NCBI GenBank assembly: GCA_964528575.1
Contig: CAZGTQ010000201.1
Span: 1-48,438 of the forward strand
Length of the DNA stretch: 48,438 nt
Reading direction: 5' to 3'
Origin: CAZGTQ01 sp964528575
GTDB taxonomy: Bacteria > Planctomycetota > UBA1135 > GCA-002686595
The notes under the pieces are model-generated. The model was given only the letters and a program-made list of their open reading frames with translations. It searched no databases and was not told the origin of the DNA. Below, piece by piece: positions 23,699-32,056 of the stretch. Position numbers and translations under genes: made by a program. How positions within the stretch are numbered: the stretch's first letter is position 1; every line of letters begins with the position of its first letter.

Positions 23699-24861
23699 CG
23701 CCGCGCCGCCCCGAGCTCGCGCTCGACGGCCCGCAGCGCTTCGCACGCGCCGCGCACCTCGTCCGCCGTCGTGAAGCGCGAGAACGAAAAGCGCAGGATC
23801 TGGCGCGCGTCCCGCTCGGACAGCCCGAGCGCGAGCAGAGCGGGGCTGATCGCGCCCTTCTTCGCCTGGCACGCGGCGCCGGTGCTGACGTACACGCCGT
23901 GCGTCTCGAGGTGGTGCATCCACACCTCGGCCGGCGGTCCGGGAACGCGCACCGACGCGATCGCGTCGACGCGCTCGCCCGCCGGCTCGACGAGCTCGGC
24001 GCCGCGCACCGACGTGAGGCCTTCGACGAGCGCGGCGCGCGCCGCGCGCGCCGACGCGCCGAAGTCCGCGCGCCGCGCGTCCGCGAGCCCCGCGGCTCGC
24101 GCGAGACCGACGATGCCCGCGACGTTCTCCGTGCCCGAGCGCAAGCCGCGCTCCTGACCGCCGCCGACGAGCAGCGGCCGCGGCTCCACGCCCTCGCGCA
24201 GCACGAGCGCGCCCGCGCCCTTCGGCCCGTGCACCTTGTGCGCGCTGATCGCGAGGCTGTCGGCGCCGAGCTCGCCGAGCGCGAGCTCGAGCTTGCCCAG
24301 CGCCTGGACCGCGTCCACGTGCAGCCGTGCGCGCGGCGCGTGCGCGCGCACGAGGCGTGCCGCCGCGCGGACCGGGAAGATCGTGCCGAGCTCGTTGTTG
24401 ACGAGCATGAGCGCGACGAGCGCGGTCGCCGGCGAGAGCAGCGCCGCGAACCGCTCGAGGTCGAGCGCGCCGTCCGCGCCGAGCGGCGCCTCGTCGACGG
24501 CGAAGCCTTCCGCGCGCAACGCGTCGGCCGACGCGCGCACCGACGGGTGCTCGCCCGGCCCGACCAGCACGCGCCGCTCGTCCGCGCCCGCTCCGCTGCG
24601 CTCCGCCGCGCGGGCGAGGCCGATCACGCCGAGGTTGTTCGCCTCCGTGCCGCCCGACGTGAAGACGACGTCCTGAGCGCGCACCCCGCACGTGCGGGCG
24701 AGCGCGCGGCGTGCCTCGTCGACCGCGTCGGCCGCGCGCAGTCCGATCGGGTGGCGCGACGAGGGATTGCCGAACTCCTCCTCGAGCCACGGCCGCATGG
24801 CCGCGCGCACCTCGTCGGCGACCGGCGTCGTCGCGGCATGGTCGAGATAGATGGTCTGCAC
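23695..24861 (-). CDS. iscS: Cysteine desulfurase (IscS/NifS family)
   Basis: A 388-residue PLP enzyme that takes sulfur from L-cysteine as a persulfide and passes it on, here most likely to ThiI. The PLP lysine is K209 (SAHKVHGPKG), the ring-stacking histidine H105 (GEHPSV) and the persulfide cysteine C331 (STGAACQAKKG). YLDHAATTPV opens it, as expected. The GTG at 24861 sits directly before this motif. No Fe-S scaffold genes (iscU, iscA) are next to it, which supports a dedicated thiolation role, as for NifZ-ThiI in Bacillus, though a general role cannot be excluded. It overlaps thiI by four bases. Confidence 0.93.
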   Translation of the reverse strand: MQTIYLDHAATTPVADEVRAAMRPWLEEEFGNPSSRHPIGLRAADAVDEARRALARTCGVRAQDVVFTSGGTEANNLGVIGLARAAERSGAGADERRVLVGPGEHPSVRASADALRAEGFAVDEAPLGADGALDLERFAALLSPATALVALMLVNNELGTIFPVRAAARLVRAHAPRARLHVDAVQALGKLELALGELGADSLAISAHKVHGPKGAGALVLREGVEPRPLLVGGGQERGLRSGTENVAGIVGLARAAGLADARRADFGASARAARAALVEGLTSVRGAELVEPAGERVDAIASVRVPGPPAEVWMHHLETHGVYVSTGAACQAKKGAISPALLALGLSERDARQILRFSFSRFTTADEVRGACEALRAVERELGAARR

Positions 24862-24912
24862 GGGCGCTCGTAGGACAGGATAGCGGCGGTCCCCACGAGA
24901 GGAGAGCGAGCC

Positions 24913-26163
24913 ATGCCCGACCGCCCACGCCCCGCCGCACGTTCCGCGAGCCGCGCTCCCGCGGCGATGCTCCTCGCGCTCGCGCTCGCCGCGCCGCTCG
25001 CCCGGGGCCAGGGCGACGGCGACGGCGATCGCGACGGCGACGGCGACGACCCGAAAGAGTCGCCGGAGGACGCGCCGCGCTGGTCGACGCCCGGGGCGGC
25101 GCTCGAGCGTGGCTGTGCGCTCCTCCTCGCGTCGCAGGAGTCGCTCGAGCCGGGCGCAGCCGAGGACGCGCCGCGCGCGGAGTGGCCGTACGAGGGCGTC
25201 TATCGCGAGCGCGGCCGCATTCCGATCGGCTACCGCGTCGGCGGCACCGCGATCGGCGCGTGGGCGCTGGTCGAGACCGAGCAGCACGCCGCGTCGGGCG
25301 ATCTGCGCGCGGCGGTCGAGCGCGCGCTCGGCTTCGTGCTCGCGGCCCTCGAGCGCGACGACATGGGCATCGGCTTCAGCGCCGGGTACGACGTGCGCGG
25401 CTGGGGTCACGCGTACGCGCTGCACCTGCTGCTGCGTTTGCGCGCGAAGGAGCTCGTGCCCGCCGAGCGCGCCCAGGAGGTCGACGCGAAGGTCGCCTGG
25501 CTCGTGCGCGCGCTCGTCGATACGGCGCTCCCGCGCGGCGGGTGGAACTACTCGCGGGGCGGCGGCGGCTCCGCGTCGCCGTTCATGACGGCGCCGACGC
25601 TGCTCGCGTTGTACGAGGCGCGCGCGCAGGGCGCGGACGTCGACGTGGCGGCCGTCGAGGCTGCGCTCGACGCGCTCGAGAGCGCGCGCACGGAAGAGGG
25701 CGGCATGGCCTACACCGCGCGCGGCGGCATGGACGAGCTCCCCGCCACGATCGGACGCACGCCGGCCGGCGAGGTCGCGCTGCTGCTCGCCGGCCGCAGC
25801 GACCCTGCGCGCGTGCGCGCGGCGCTCGATGCCTTCTTCGAGCACTGGGAGCAGCTCGAGGCGCGCCGCCGGCGCCACGGGACGCACGAGGGCCCATACG
25901 GCATCGCTCCGTACTACTTCTTCCACGCCCACTGGCACGCGGCGCTCGCGATCGAGCACCTGCCGGCCGACGCGCGGCCGCAGTACCGCGCGCGCCTGCG
26001 CGAGCGCCTCTTCGCGGTGCAGGAGCCCTCCGGCGGCTGGAACGACCGCGTCTTCCCCCGCAGCGAGAGCTTCGGCACGGCGATGTCGATGCTCGCCCTG
26101 CGCGCCCCCGAGCTGGACCTCCCGAGCGCCTGGCCGACGAAGAGCGAGCCGGCGCCGCGCTGA
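24913..26163 (+). CDS. Exported alpha/alpha-toroid (terpene-cyclase/prenyltransferase-fold) protein
   Basis: A 416-residue protein; ATG after GAGAGGAGAG. A signal peptide (about residues 17-32, MLLALALAAPLARG) is followed by a Gly/Asp-rich calcium-loop-like linker (QGDGDGDRDGDGDDP). The rest shows repeated helical units with QW-like endings: RGGWNYSRGGGGSASPFMTAPTLLAL and EPSGGWNDRVF..SFGTAMSMLAL. This fits the squalene-cyclase/prenyltransferase toroid fold, common among planctomycete exported proteins of unknown role. The catalytic DXDD motif of cyclases is not seen, so it is probably a binding or structural protein. It diverges from iscS with a 51-base gap. Confidence 0.7.
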   Translation: MPDRPRPAARSASRAPAAMLLALALAAPLARGQGDGDGDRDGDGDDPKESPEDAPRWSTPGAALERGCALLLASQESLEPGAAEDAPRAEWPYEGVYRERGRIPIGYRVGGTAIGAWALVETEQHAASGDLRAAVERALGFVLAALERDDMGIGFSAGYDVRGWGHAYALHLLLRLRAKELVPAERAQEVDAKVAWLVRALVDTALPRGGWNYSRGGGGSASPFMTAPTLLALYEARAQGADVDVAAVEAALDALESARTEEGGMAYTARGGMDELPATIGRTPAGEVALLLAGRSDPARVRAALDAFFEHWEQLEARRRRHGTHEGPYGIAPYYFFHAHWHAALAIEHLPADARPQYRARLRERLFAVQEPSGGWNDRVFPRSESFGTAMSMLALRAPELDLPSAWPTKSEPAPR

Positions 26164-26176
26164 TCCTCGCTGAAGC

Positions 26177-26221
26177 CTTCGCGGACGGCGAAGACCTGCC
26201 CCGCAGCTCGAGCGCTCGAGC
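26177..26221. terminator. Hairpins between convergent genes
   Basis: CTTCGC (26177-26182) pairs with GCGAAG (26188-26193) over a 5-base loop, and GCTCGAGCGCTCGAGC (26206-26221) is a perfect 16-base palindrome. Together they fill the 66-base gap between the toroid-fold gene and the minus-strand 26230 gene. Confidence 0.4.
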
Positions 26222-26229
26222 CGCCCGCT

Positions 26230-27216
26230 TCACTCGTCGGGTGCGCTCGACGGGTCGAGCGGCCCGAGCTGGAGCTCGTACGCGATCTTCGACTCGAGCG
26301 TGACGGCGACGTGGCGGCGCTCGTCGCCGGTCGACACGGAGACCAGCCACTCGCCCTCGGGCATGTAGCCGAGCGTGAAGCGCCCCTGGTCGTCGGTCTG
26401 GACCGGGGGCCACAGCGCGCGCGGCTCGTCGGCGGGGCGCGCGAGGATCGTCGCGCCCTCGATCGGCTTGCCGCGGGCGTCGGCGAGGCGGCCGTGGATG
26501 CCGCTGCAGGCGAGCGCGAGCGACCACGGCGCCGGCGCGCGTCCGTCGTGCTCGATCCCGCGCTCGCCGATCACCGGCTCGTGGCCTGCGACCGCCCACG
26601 GGGGCAGCGCGATCAGGCGGTAGGTGCCGTGCGCCAGCTCGGAGATACGAAAGCGTCCCTCGGCGTCCGAAACGGTGCGGCGGGGGACCGCGCCGGAGAG
26701 CGGGTCGACCCCCGGCGCGGGCAGCGCGACGACCTGGCAGCGCGAGCGGGGCGAGAGCGCCGCGTGCGCGATCAGGCCCACGAGGTCCGAGCGCGCGATC
26801 GGCGGCAGCGTGTCGATCGGCGGGCGCGGCAGGGGCATCGTCCAGGTCAGCTCGGCGGCCGGCGCGGCGAACGCGAAGGTCGCCGGCGGCAGGTCGGCCG
26901 CGAGGACGTACGCCTCGTGCTCTCCGGCGGGCAGCCGATCGAGCGCGAACGCGCCGCTCTCGTCGGTGTAGGTCCAGTGCGGGCGTCCCTCGGCGACGAG
27001 GCTGACGAGCGCGTGCGGGAGCGTTGCGCCCGTCGCGTCGACGAGCAGCCCGGCGGCACGCGCGTCGCCCGTCGGCTCCTCGAGCGGGGTGAGCTCGACC
27101 GCCGGAGGCGGCTCGAAACGAGCGAGCGCCGGGTCGTCGCGCAGGCGCACGACGACGAGGCCGACGCCGATCGCGCCGAGCACGAGCACCGGGAAGGCGA
27201 CGCGGAAGCGGATCAC
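26230..27216 (-). CDS. Membrane-anchored protein with carboxypeptidase-regulatory-like domains
   Basis: A 328-residue protein with an N-terminal helix (about residues 4-24, VAFPVLVLGAIGVGLVVVRL). The exterior part has at least three Ig-like carboxypeptidase-regulatory-like units, each with the usual turn: GLLVDATGATLPHALVSLV..DESGAFALDRLPAGEHEAYV, then DAEGRFRISELAHGTYRLIAL, then GRLADARGKPIEGATILA..DDQGRFTLGYMPEGEWLV. Such units form surface beta sandwiches. The GTG start overlaps the stop of the larger neighbour (GTGA), which has the same architecture, so both are made together. Confidence 0.7.
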   Translation of the reverse strand: MIRFRVAFPVLVLGAIGVGLVVVRLRDDPALARFEPPPAVELTPLEEPTGDARAAGLLVDATGATLPHALVSLVAEGRPHWTYTDESGAFALDRLPAGEHEAYVLAADLPPATFAFAAPAAELTWTMPLPRPPIDTLPPIARSDLVGLIAHAALSPRSRCQVVALPAPGVDPLSGAVPRRTVSDAEGRFRISELAHGTYRLIALPPWAVAGHEPVIGERGIEHDGRAPAPWSLALACSGIHGRLADARGKPIEGATILARPADEPRALWPPVQTDDQGRFTLGYMPEGEWLVSVSTGDERRHVAVTLESKIAYELQLGPLDPSSAPDE

Positions 27217-29939
27217 TGGCCCGGCTGGCCCTGCGGGCCCGGCTGGTTCTGCGGGCGTGGCTCGAGCTCGCGCTCGAGCTGCGCGGGCCGGCCGCTGCGC
27301 AGCTCGACGGGCCCGCGCGGGAGCACCCAGCGTCGGTCGCCGCCCTCGAGCAGGAACGCGCCCTCGGGCAGGTCGACGAACGTCTGCTCGCCCGAGCGTC
27401 CGACCCACAGCATCCAGCGCTCGTCGTCCTCGAAGCCGGGCGCGCCTCCGCGCGTCGGATCGGGCGAGAGCACGAGACGCATGTTGCCGCGCGCCTCGCC
27501 GCTCTCCTTCTCCGCGAGCGAGACCTCGAGCGTGCCCGTGAAGCCGACGAGGTCCTGCTCGACGTCCTCGTACGTCGGGACGTCGATCGTCGTGCGCGCG
27601 AGCTTGTGCGCGCCGCCGCCGCCGCGCCGCGCCCCGCCGCCGCCCGTCGACGCGTAGAGCTCCCAGCGGCCGGGAGCGAGGCCCTCGAGCACGTAGCGGC
27701 CGTCCGCGTCGGTCGTCGCCGAGACGGTGTAGGCGCGCGGGCCGCCGCCGCGGCGCCGGTCGCCTCCGCGGCCGCCGCGATCGTCCCGGCCGCGCGAACG
27801 CGCAGCGTCCACGTCGCTCGTCACCAGTTGCGCACGCACGTCGGTGCCCGGCCGCGGATCGTGGTCGATGCGCAGGGTGCCGGTGAGCTGCAGGCCCGCG
27901 CGCTCCCCCTCGAGGTCGAGCCGGCGCGTCTCGCCCTCGGCCAGCGCGATCTCGACCGAGCGGTCGTCGGGCGGCCCGGAGCCGAGCAGCGCGAGCGCCT
28001 CGAGCGTCGAGCGGTCGAAGCTGCGGTGCGCCGTGACGCGGTACGGCCCGCCCGCGAGCCCCTCGAGCGCGTACGCCCCGGCCTCGTCGGTGCGCGCGGC
28101 GTGCTGGAAGCCGCTCGCGCCGACCGCGACGACGAGCTGGTCGGCCGCGGGCTCGCCGCGCACGGTCACGACGCCCTCGAGCGCGGACGCGGCGGTGAGC
28201 CAGACGCGGTGGTCGAACGTGCGCAGCGCTTCGCGCAGGTCGAGCTCGTCGGCGAACGCGCGGCCGTAGCCGCCGGCGCGCACCGCGAGCGCGTACTCGT
28301 CGCGCGGAAGGTTGTCGAACGTCGCGCGGCCCTCGGCGTCGGTGCGCGCGCGCGCGAGCAGCGGGCTCGCGACGTTGTTCGGGTCGGGCACGCCGCCCGC
28401 CCCGCGCAGGAACCACGTCGAGCGCGCGTCGCTCTGGCGCAGCTCGACGTCGGCGCCCGCGACCGGTCCCGCGGCCGAGACGACCTCGACGCGCAGGGCG
28501 ACGCCGCCGTCGAGCCGGAAGAGCACGTCGACCTCGGCGACCTCGGCGTCGTCGCCGTCGCGGCCGACGTCGATGCGCTCGGCGTCGGGCGCGTAGCCGT
28601 CCGCCTGGGCGAGGAGGCCGCGGTCGGGATCCTCGACGCCTTCGATGCGCAGCGCGCCGCTCGCGTCGGTCGCTCCGATCACGCGGTCGTCGCCGGTGCG
28701 CAGCCCGTTGCGGTCGGCGCCCCAACCGCTCTCCGCCCACGAGACGCGCGCGCCCTCGATCGGCGCGCCGCCGGCCGCGTCGACGACGCGCACGTTCACG
28801 ACGAGCGCGGGGAGCAGCTCGACGCGCACCGGCTCGTCGGGCTCGCTGAGCCCCGGCAGGCGCACGCGCCCGACCTGGCGGTCGCGGTAGCCCACAGCGG
28901 AGACGCGCAGACCGTAGCGTTGCTCGGGCAGCGCGCCGAAGATCTCGAAGCGGCCGTCCGCGCCGCTCTCGCCGACGAGCCCGAGCATGTCGCCGCCTTG
29001 CGGGCGCGCGACGATCGTCGCGGCGAGCGGCGTTCCGTCGGCGGCGGAGACGACCTCGCCGACGAGCGCTCGCCCGCGCCGCACGACGATCTCGAGCTCG
29101 TCGATCGGCTCGCCGTCCGCGAGGCGCACGGCGTCGCTCCAGCCTGCGGCGTATCGCGCGGCGCGCGCGCTGAACGCGAGCTCGCCCGGCGGCAGGTCGG
29201 CGACGGTGAACGCGCCCTGTGCGTCGGTGACCGCGGCCTCGGTGCCCTCGGCGAACATCATCACCCACGCGAAGTCGCCCCCGAACGAGCGCGTCCAGAG
29301 CACGGTCGCGTCCGCCACGGGATCGCCGAGCTCGTCGACGACGCGCCCGCTGACGCGCGCGCCCTCGCTGAGCTCGATGTCCCCCAGATCGGTGAGGTCG
29401 CCGGGCACGGTCTGCACGCCCGGCAGATCGACGCTCGGCCGCCCTTCGCGCGCGACGTGCAGCAGGAGCATGAGCCCGTACGACGGCACGTCCGCGAAGC
29501 GGAAGGCGCCGTCGCCGCCGCTCTCGGTGCTCCGCTCCCACGCGAGATCGCCCGCCGCGCGCGCCGCCGCGAGGCGAAAGTGCGGATCTCCGCTGGCGCC
29601 GAGCGTCACCTGCGCGCCCGCGACCGAGTCCCCGCGGGTGTCGACGACGCGTCCGACGACGACGGTGCGCCGCGGATCGATCGCCGCGCTCGCGCTCGCG
29701 GCGGCCTCGACCGGTTGCGGCGCCGCTTCCGTCTCGAGCGCGGTCCGATCGACCGGCCGGTCCTGACCCGCGTCCGCGCCGGCCGCGACGAGATCCGCCG
29801 CCGGCCGGGTCGCGCGCGCGTCCGACGCACCGCTCCCGGACAACGCCGCGTCGTCCCCCGGACCACGCAGCATGAGCCAGAAGACGACCAGGACGACGCC
29901 GACGCCGAGCGCCGCCGCCACGAGCGCAATGTGCTTCAC
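27213..29939 (-). CDS. Large membrane-anchored carboxypeptidase-regulatory-like repeat protein
   Basis: A 908-residue protein with an N-terminal anchor (about residues 4-24, IALVAAALGVGVVLVVFWLML). From residue 90 on it is a chain of about eight carboxypeptidase-regulatory-like units, seen as repeated pairs such as GRVVDTRGDSVAGAQVTLGA and DGAFRFADVPSYGLMLLL, or GRVVDELGDPVADATVLW and QGAFTVADLPPGELAFSA. One Gly/Arg-rich loop (RGRDDRGGRGGDRRRGGG) interrupts it near residue 725. It ends with a QNQPGPQGQPGQ tail. It is likely a surface or periplasmic adhesin-like scaffold. GTG start at 29939. Three 25-bp repeats lie directly upstream and may control it. Confidence 0.7.
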   Translation of the reverse strand: MKHIALVAAALGVGVVLVVFWLMLRGPGDDAALSGSGASDARATRPAADLVAAGADAGQDRPVDRTALETEAAPQPVEAAASASAAIDPRRTVVVGRVVDTRGDSVAGAQVTLGASGDPHFRLAAARAAGDLAWERSTESGGDGAFRFADVPSYGLMLLLHVAREGRPSVDLPGVQTVPGDLTDLGDIELSEGARVSGRVVDELGDPVADATVLWTRSFGGDFAWVMMFAEGTEAAVTDAQGAFTVADLPPGELAFSARAARYAAGWSDAVRLADGEPIDELEIVVRRGRALVGEVVSAADGTPLAATIVARPQGGDMLGLVGESGADGRFEIFGALPEQRYGLRVSAVGYRDRQVGRVRLPGLSEPDEPVRVELLPALVVNVRVVDAAGGAPIEGARVSWAESGWGADRNGLRTGDDRVIGATDASGALRIEGVEDPDRGLLAQADGYAPDAERIDVGRDGDDAEVAEVDVLFRLDGGVALRVEVVSAAGPVAGADVELRQSDARSTWFLRGAGGVPDPNNVASPLLARARTDAEGRATFDNLPRDEYALAVRAGGYGRAFADELDLREALRTFDHRVWLTAASALEGVVTVRGEPAADQLVVAVGASGFQHAARTDEAGAYALEGLAGGPYRVTAHRSFDRSTLEALALLGSGPPDDRSVEIALAEGETRRLDLEGERAGLQLTGTLRIDHDPRPGTDVRAQLVTSDVDAARSRGRDDRGGRGGDRRRGGGPRAYTVSATTDADGRYVLEGLAPGRWELYASTGGGGARRGGGGAHKLARTTIDVPTYEDVEQDLVGFTGTLEVSLAEKESGEARGNMRLVLSPDPTRGGAPGFEDDERWMLWVGRSGEQTFVDLPEGAFLLEGGDRRWVLPRGPVELRSGRPAQLERELEPRPQNQPGPQGQPGQ

Positions 29940-30300
29940 GTGTCGATTCCCTTCGTTCCTTGCCCCCGCGCCCGATTAGACACGGCGCTCCCGCGCCCGA
30001 TTAGACACGGCGCCCCCGCGCCCGATTAGACACGGCGAGCCGACCGCACGCTCGACCGGCATGCTCCCACCAGAGCAACAGTCGCCCCCCATCCCACCCC
30101 CCGCCCCCGGCTGGAGCTGGCTTCCTTGCGTGTTGGGAGGGGGGTGCCCGAGGTGCTCGGAGCCCTTGTCCGACAGTGGTTTGCGACGACCCGGGGCGTG
30201 GGCAGGGCCTGCGCACGCTCGAGCGACCCCGTTCTCGGCCTGCGCGACCCCGTCCGGGCCGCTCCGGCGGGGGGGCCGCCCACACGAAAGGAAGCCAGTT
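29940..30300. other. 361-base gene-free gap with tandem repeats and a short mobile element
   Basis: From left to right: about 23 bases of leader for the minus-strand 27213-29939 gene; three 25-bp tandem repeats (29963-30037); about 75 bases with a C-rich run (30081-30110) in which I see nothing else; and the short mobile element C (30113-30303). Short open frames across it look like shadows. Confidence 0.6.
29963..30037 (-). repeat. Three 25-bp tandem repeats upstream of the large surface-protein gene
   Basis: Units at 29963-29987, 29988-30012 and 30013-30037 differ at one base only (T at 29989). The shared core is CGCCCGATTAGACACGGCG. On the minus strand each holds GTGTCTAATCGG, with a -10-like TCTAAT. 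The repeats end 24 bases before the GTG start at 29939, a place suited to an operator array or stacked promoter elements. Confidence 0.85.
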
Positions 30301-30303
30301 TCA
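30113..30303. mobile_element. Short non-autonomous element (MITE-like), copy C
   Basis: About 190 bases. The ends (30113-30136 and 30279-30302 inverted) agree at 20 of 24 positions, sharing CTGGCTTCCTT. Like copy B, the left end is followed by GGGAGGGGGGT, and a palindrome GCAGGGCCTGC (30202-30212) lies 87 bases from the left end. The right end overlaps the TGA stop of the HD gene (30301-30303). The left end is not at a stop codon. Confidence 0.7.
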
Positions 30304-30855
30304 TGTCGGCAGCGGGGAATCGAGGGCCGTCAGGATCGCCCTCTGCAGCTCTTCGCAGGGCGCGAACTCGGAGCAGTCGAGCGCCGCGACCGTCGCGCGG
30401 AATTCGGCTAGCCCGCGGGCGCCGGCGCGGCGGTAGGCGACGAGCCGCACGCCGAGCTGGAGCCCGTCGCACAGGCGCGCGAAACGGGCCTCGCGCGTCG
30501 CGGCGGCCTCGTACTCGGCGTAGCGCTCGCGGGCGAGCGGGGACAGGCCGCCGAGCAGCGCGTCCGCGGCCGCGTCCTCGGCGGCGCGCTTGGCGCCGGG
30601 CGGCAGGCAGCGCGCGCCGGGGCGCGGGATGTCGCCGAGCCAGGCCTCGGGGGCGTCGTGCACGAGGGCGAGCGCCGCCGCCCGGTCGGCGTCGAGCGCG
30701 GGCGCGACGCGGGGCGCCAGGGCGAGCGCGAGCAAGGCCATGCCGTGGGCGTGGCCGGCGATCGACTCGGGGGCGGCGACGCCCGCGAGGAGCCAGCCCG
30801 TGCGGGGGAGATGGTCGAGCGGCACCAGCCGCAAGAGGGCCTCGAGCGTGTCCAT
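30301..30855 (-). CDS. HD-domain metal-dependent phosphohydrolase
   Basis: A 184-residue cytoplasmic protein of the HD superfamily. The metal ligands are H35 (SIAGHAHG), H66-D67 (LALVHDAPEAWLGDIP) and D130 (ARLCDGLQLG), in the order expected. Size and the H...HD-x-PE...D pattern fit the YfbR-like 5'-deoxynucleotidase branch, which removes phosphate from deoxynucleoside monophosphates, but the substrate is not certain. It is transcribed away from aroF; the aroF promoter begins 18 bases before its ATG. Confidence 0.8.
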   Translation of the reverse strand: MDTLEALLRLVPLDHLPRTGWLLAGVAAPESIAGHAHGMALLALALAPRVAPALDADRAAALALVHDAPEAWLGDIPRPGARCLPPGAKRAAEDAAADALLGGLSPLARERYAEYEAAATREARFARLCDGLQLGVRLVAYRRAGARGLAEFRATVAALDCSEFAPCEELQRAILTALDSPLPT

Positions 30856-30872
30856 CGGCGCCTCGGCGCGCG

Positions 30873-30902
30873 TTGACGGTTGCGCGGGGCGGCTCCTATA
30901 CT
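30873..30902 (+). promoter_or_regulatory. Promoter of the aroF-priA block
   Basis: TTGACG (30873-30878) and TATACT (30897-30902) with an 18-base spacer, 62 bases before the aroF ATG. This is the best sigma-70-type promoter in the window, and about 17 kb of co-directional genes follow it. Confidence 0.65.
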
Positions 30903-30964
30903 TCTCCGCTCGACACCGGGCGGCAAGCGTTCGCGCGGCCTTCCTCCCCGATGCCGCCGCTTCG

Positions 30965-32056
30965 ATGCTGCTCCGCCTCCGCAAGGGACTCCCGCAGTCG
31001 GACCTCGACTCTATCCTCTTGCTCTGCAAGGAGTTGGGGTACGACGGACGCGTGCTCGACCGCGCTCGGCAGATCGTCGAGCTCGAGCGGCTGCCCGGGG
31101 CCGGGCCAGCGCGCTGCGGCGACGCGAGCGTGATCGGCGACCACGCGGCCGTCGTCGCCGTGCTCGACCCGGGCGCGGCGCGCGAGCGGCACGAGCGCAC
31201 GAACGGCGCGCCCGACACCGTCGTCGCCGTCGGGGACGCGCGTTTCGGCGGCGGACACGTGTCGCTCATCGCCGGGCCATGCGCGGTCGAGGACGAGGAG
31301 CGGCTCCTCGCGATCGCGCGCGAGGTGCGCGCGGCGGGCGCGACCGTGCTGCGCGGCGGCGCGTTCAAGCCGCGCACGTCGCCGTACTCGTTCCGCGGGC
31401 TCGGCGTCGACGCGCTCGCGATGCTGGCGCGCGCACGCGCCGAGACCGGGCTCGCGATCGCGACCGAGGTGCTCGATCCGCGCGACCTCGAGCACGTGCT
31501 CGAGGTCGCCGACGTCCTGCAGGTCGGCTCGCGCAACATGAGCAACGCGCCGCTGCTGCGCGAGGTCGGCCGCGCGGACAAGCCCGTGCTGCTCAAGCGC
31601 GGGCTCGCGGCGAGCGTGCGCGAGTTCCTGCTCGCCGCCGAGCACGTGCTCGCCGAGGGCAACGAGCGGGTGATGCTCTGCGAGCGCGGCGTGCGCGGCT
31701 TCGACCATGTGACGCGCAACGTGCTCGACGTCGGCTCGGTGGCGTACCTGAAGCGCGTCACCCACCTGCCCGTGCTCGTCGACCCCTCCCACGCGGCCGG
31801 GCGGCCCGAGCTCGTGCGGCCGCTCGCCCGCGCCGGGATCGTCGTCGGCGCCGACGGGTTGCTCGTCGAGGTCCACACCGCGCCGTGCGAGGCGCGCTCG
31901 GACGGCGCGCAGGCGGTTTCGCCCGCCGAGCTCGCGCTCATCGCGGCCGATGCGGACGCGCTCGCGCGACTCGACGGTCGCACGTTCGTCACCGGCGCGG
32001 CGTCCGCCACCGCGCCCCGCTCCCCAAGGCCCCGTCCGATCGAGACCGGCGCATGA
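30965..32056 (+). CDS. aroF: 3-deoxy-7-phosphoheptulonate synthase (DAHP synthase)
   Basis: A 363-residue enzyme joining phosphoenolpyruvate and erythrose 4-phosphate, the first step to chorismate and aromatic amino acids. The first 70 residues form the ferredoxin-like regulatory domain of the Thermotoga/Bacillus AroF/AroG subtype (LPQSDLDSILLLCKELGY). The barrel has the signature SLIAGPCAVEDEERLL, RGGAFKPRTSPYSFRGLG, LQVGSRNMSN, PVLLKRG and LVDPSHAAGRPELV, which carries metal and substrate residues. The C-terminus has a 30-residue Ala/Pro tail. It overlaps tpiA by four bases (ATGA). Confidence 0.95.
   Translation: MLLRLRKGLPQSDLDSILLLCKELGYDGRVLDRARQIVELERLPGAGPARCGDASVIGDHAAVVAVLDPGAARERHERTNGAPDTVVAVGDARFGGGHVSLIAGPCAVEDEERLLAIAREVRAAGATVLRGGAFKPRTSPYSFRGLGVDALAMLARARAETGLAIATEVLDPRDLEHVLEVADVLQVGSRNMSNAPLLREVGRADKPVLLKRGLAASVREFLLAAEHVLAEGNERVMLCERGVRGFDHVTRNVLDVGSVAYLKRVTHLPVLVDPSHAAGRPELVRPLARAGIVVGADGLLVEVHTAPCEARSDGAQAVSPAELALIAADADALARLDGRTFVTGAASATAPRSPRPRPIETGA

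Noticed and set aside
30026..30472. Short open frames across element C and the end of the HD gene
   Set aside because: They cross a mobile element end and repeats and have no recognisable sequence or ribosome-binding site.
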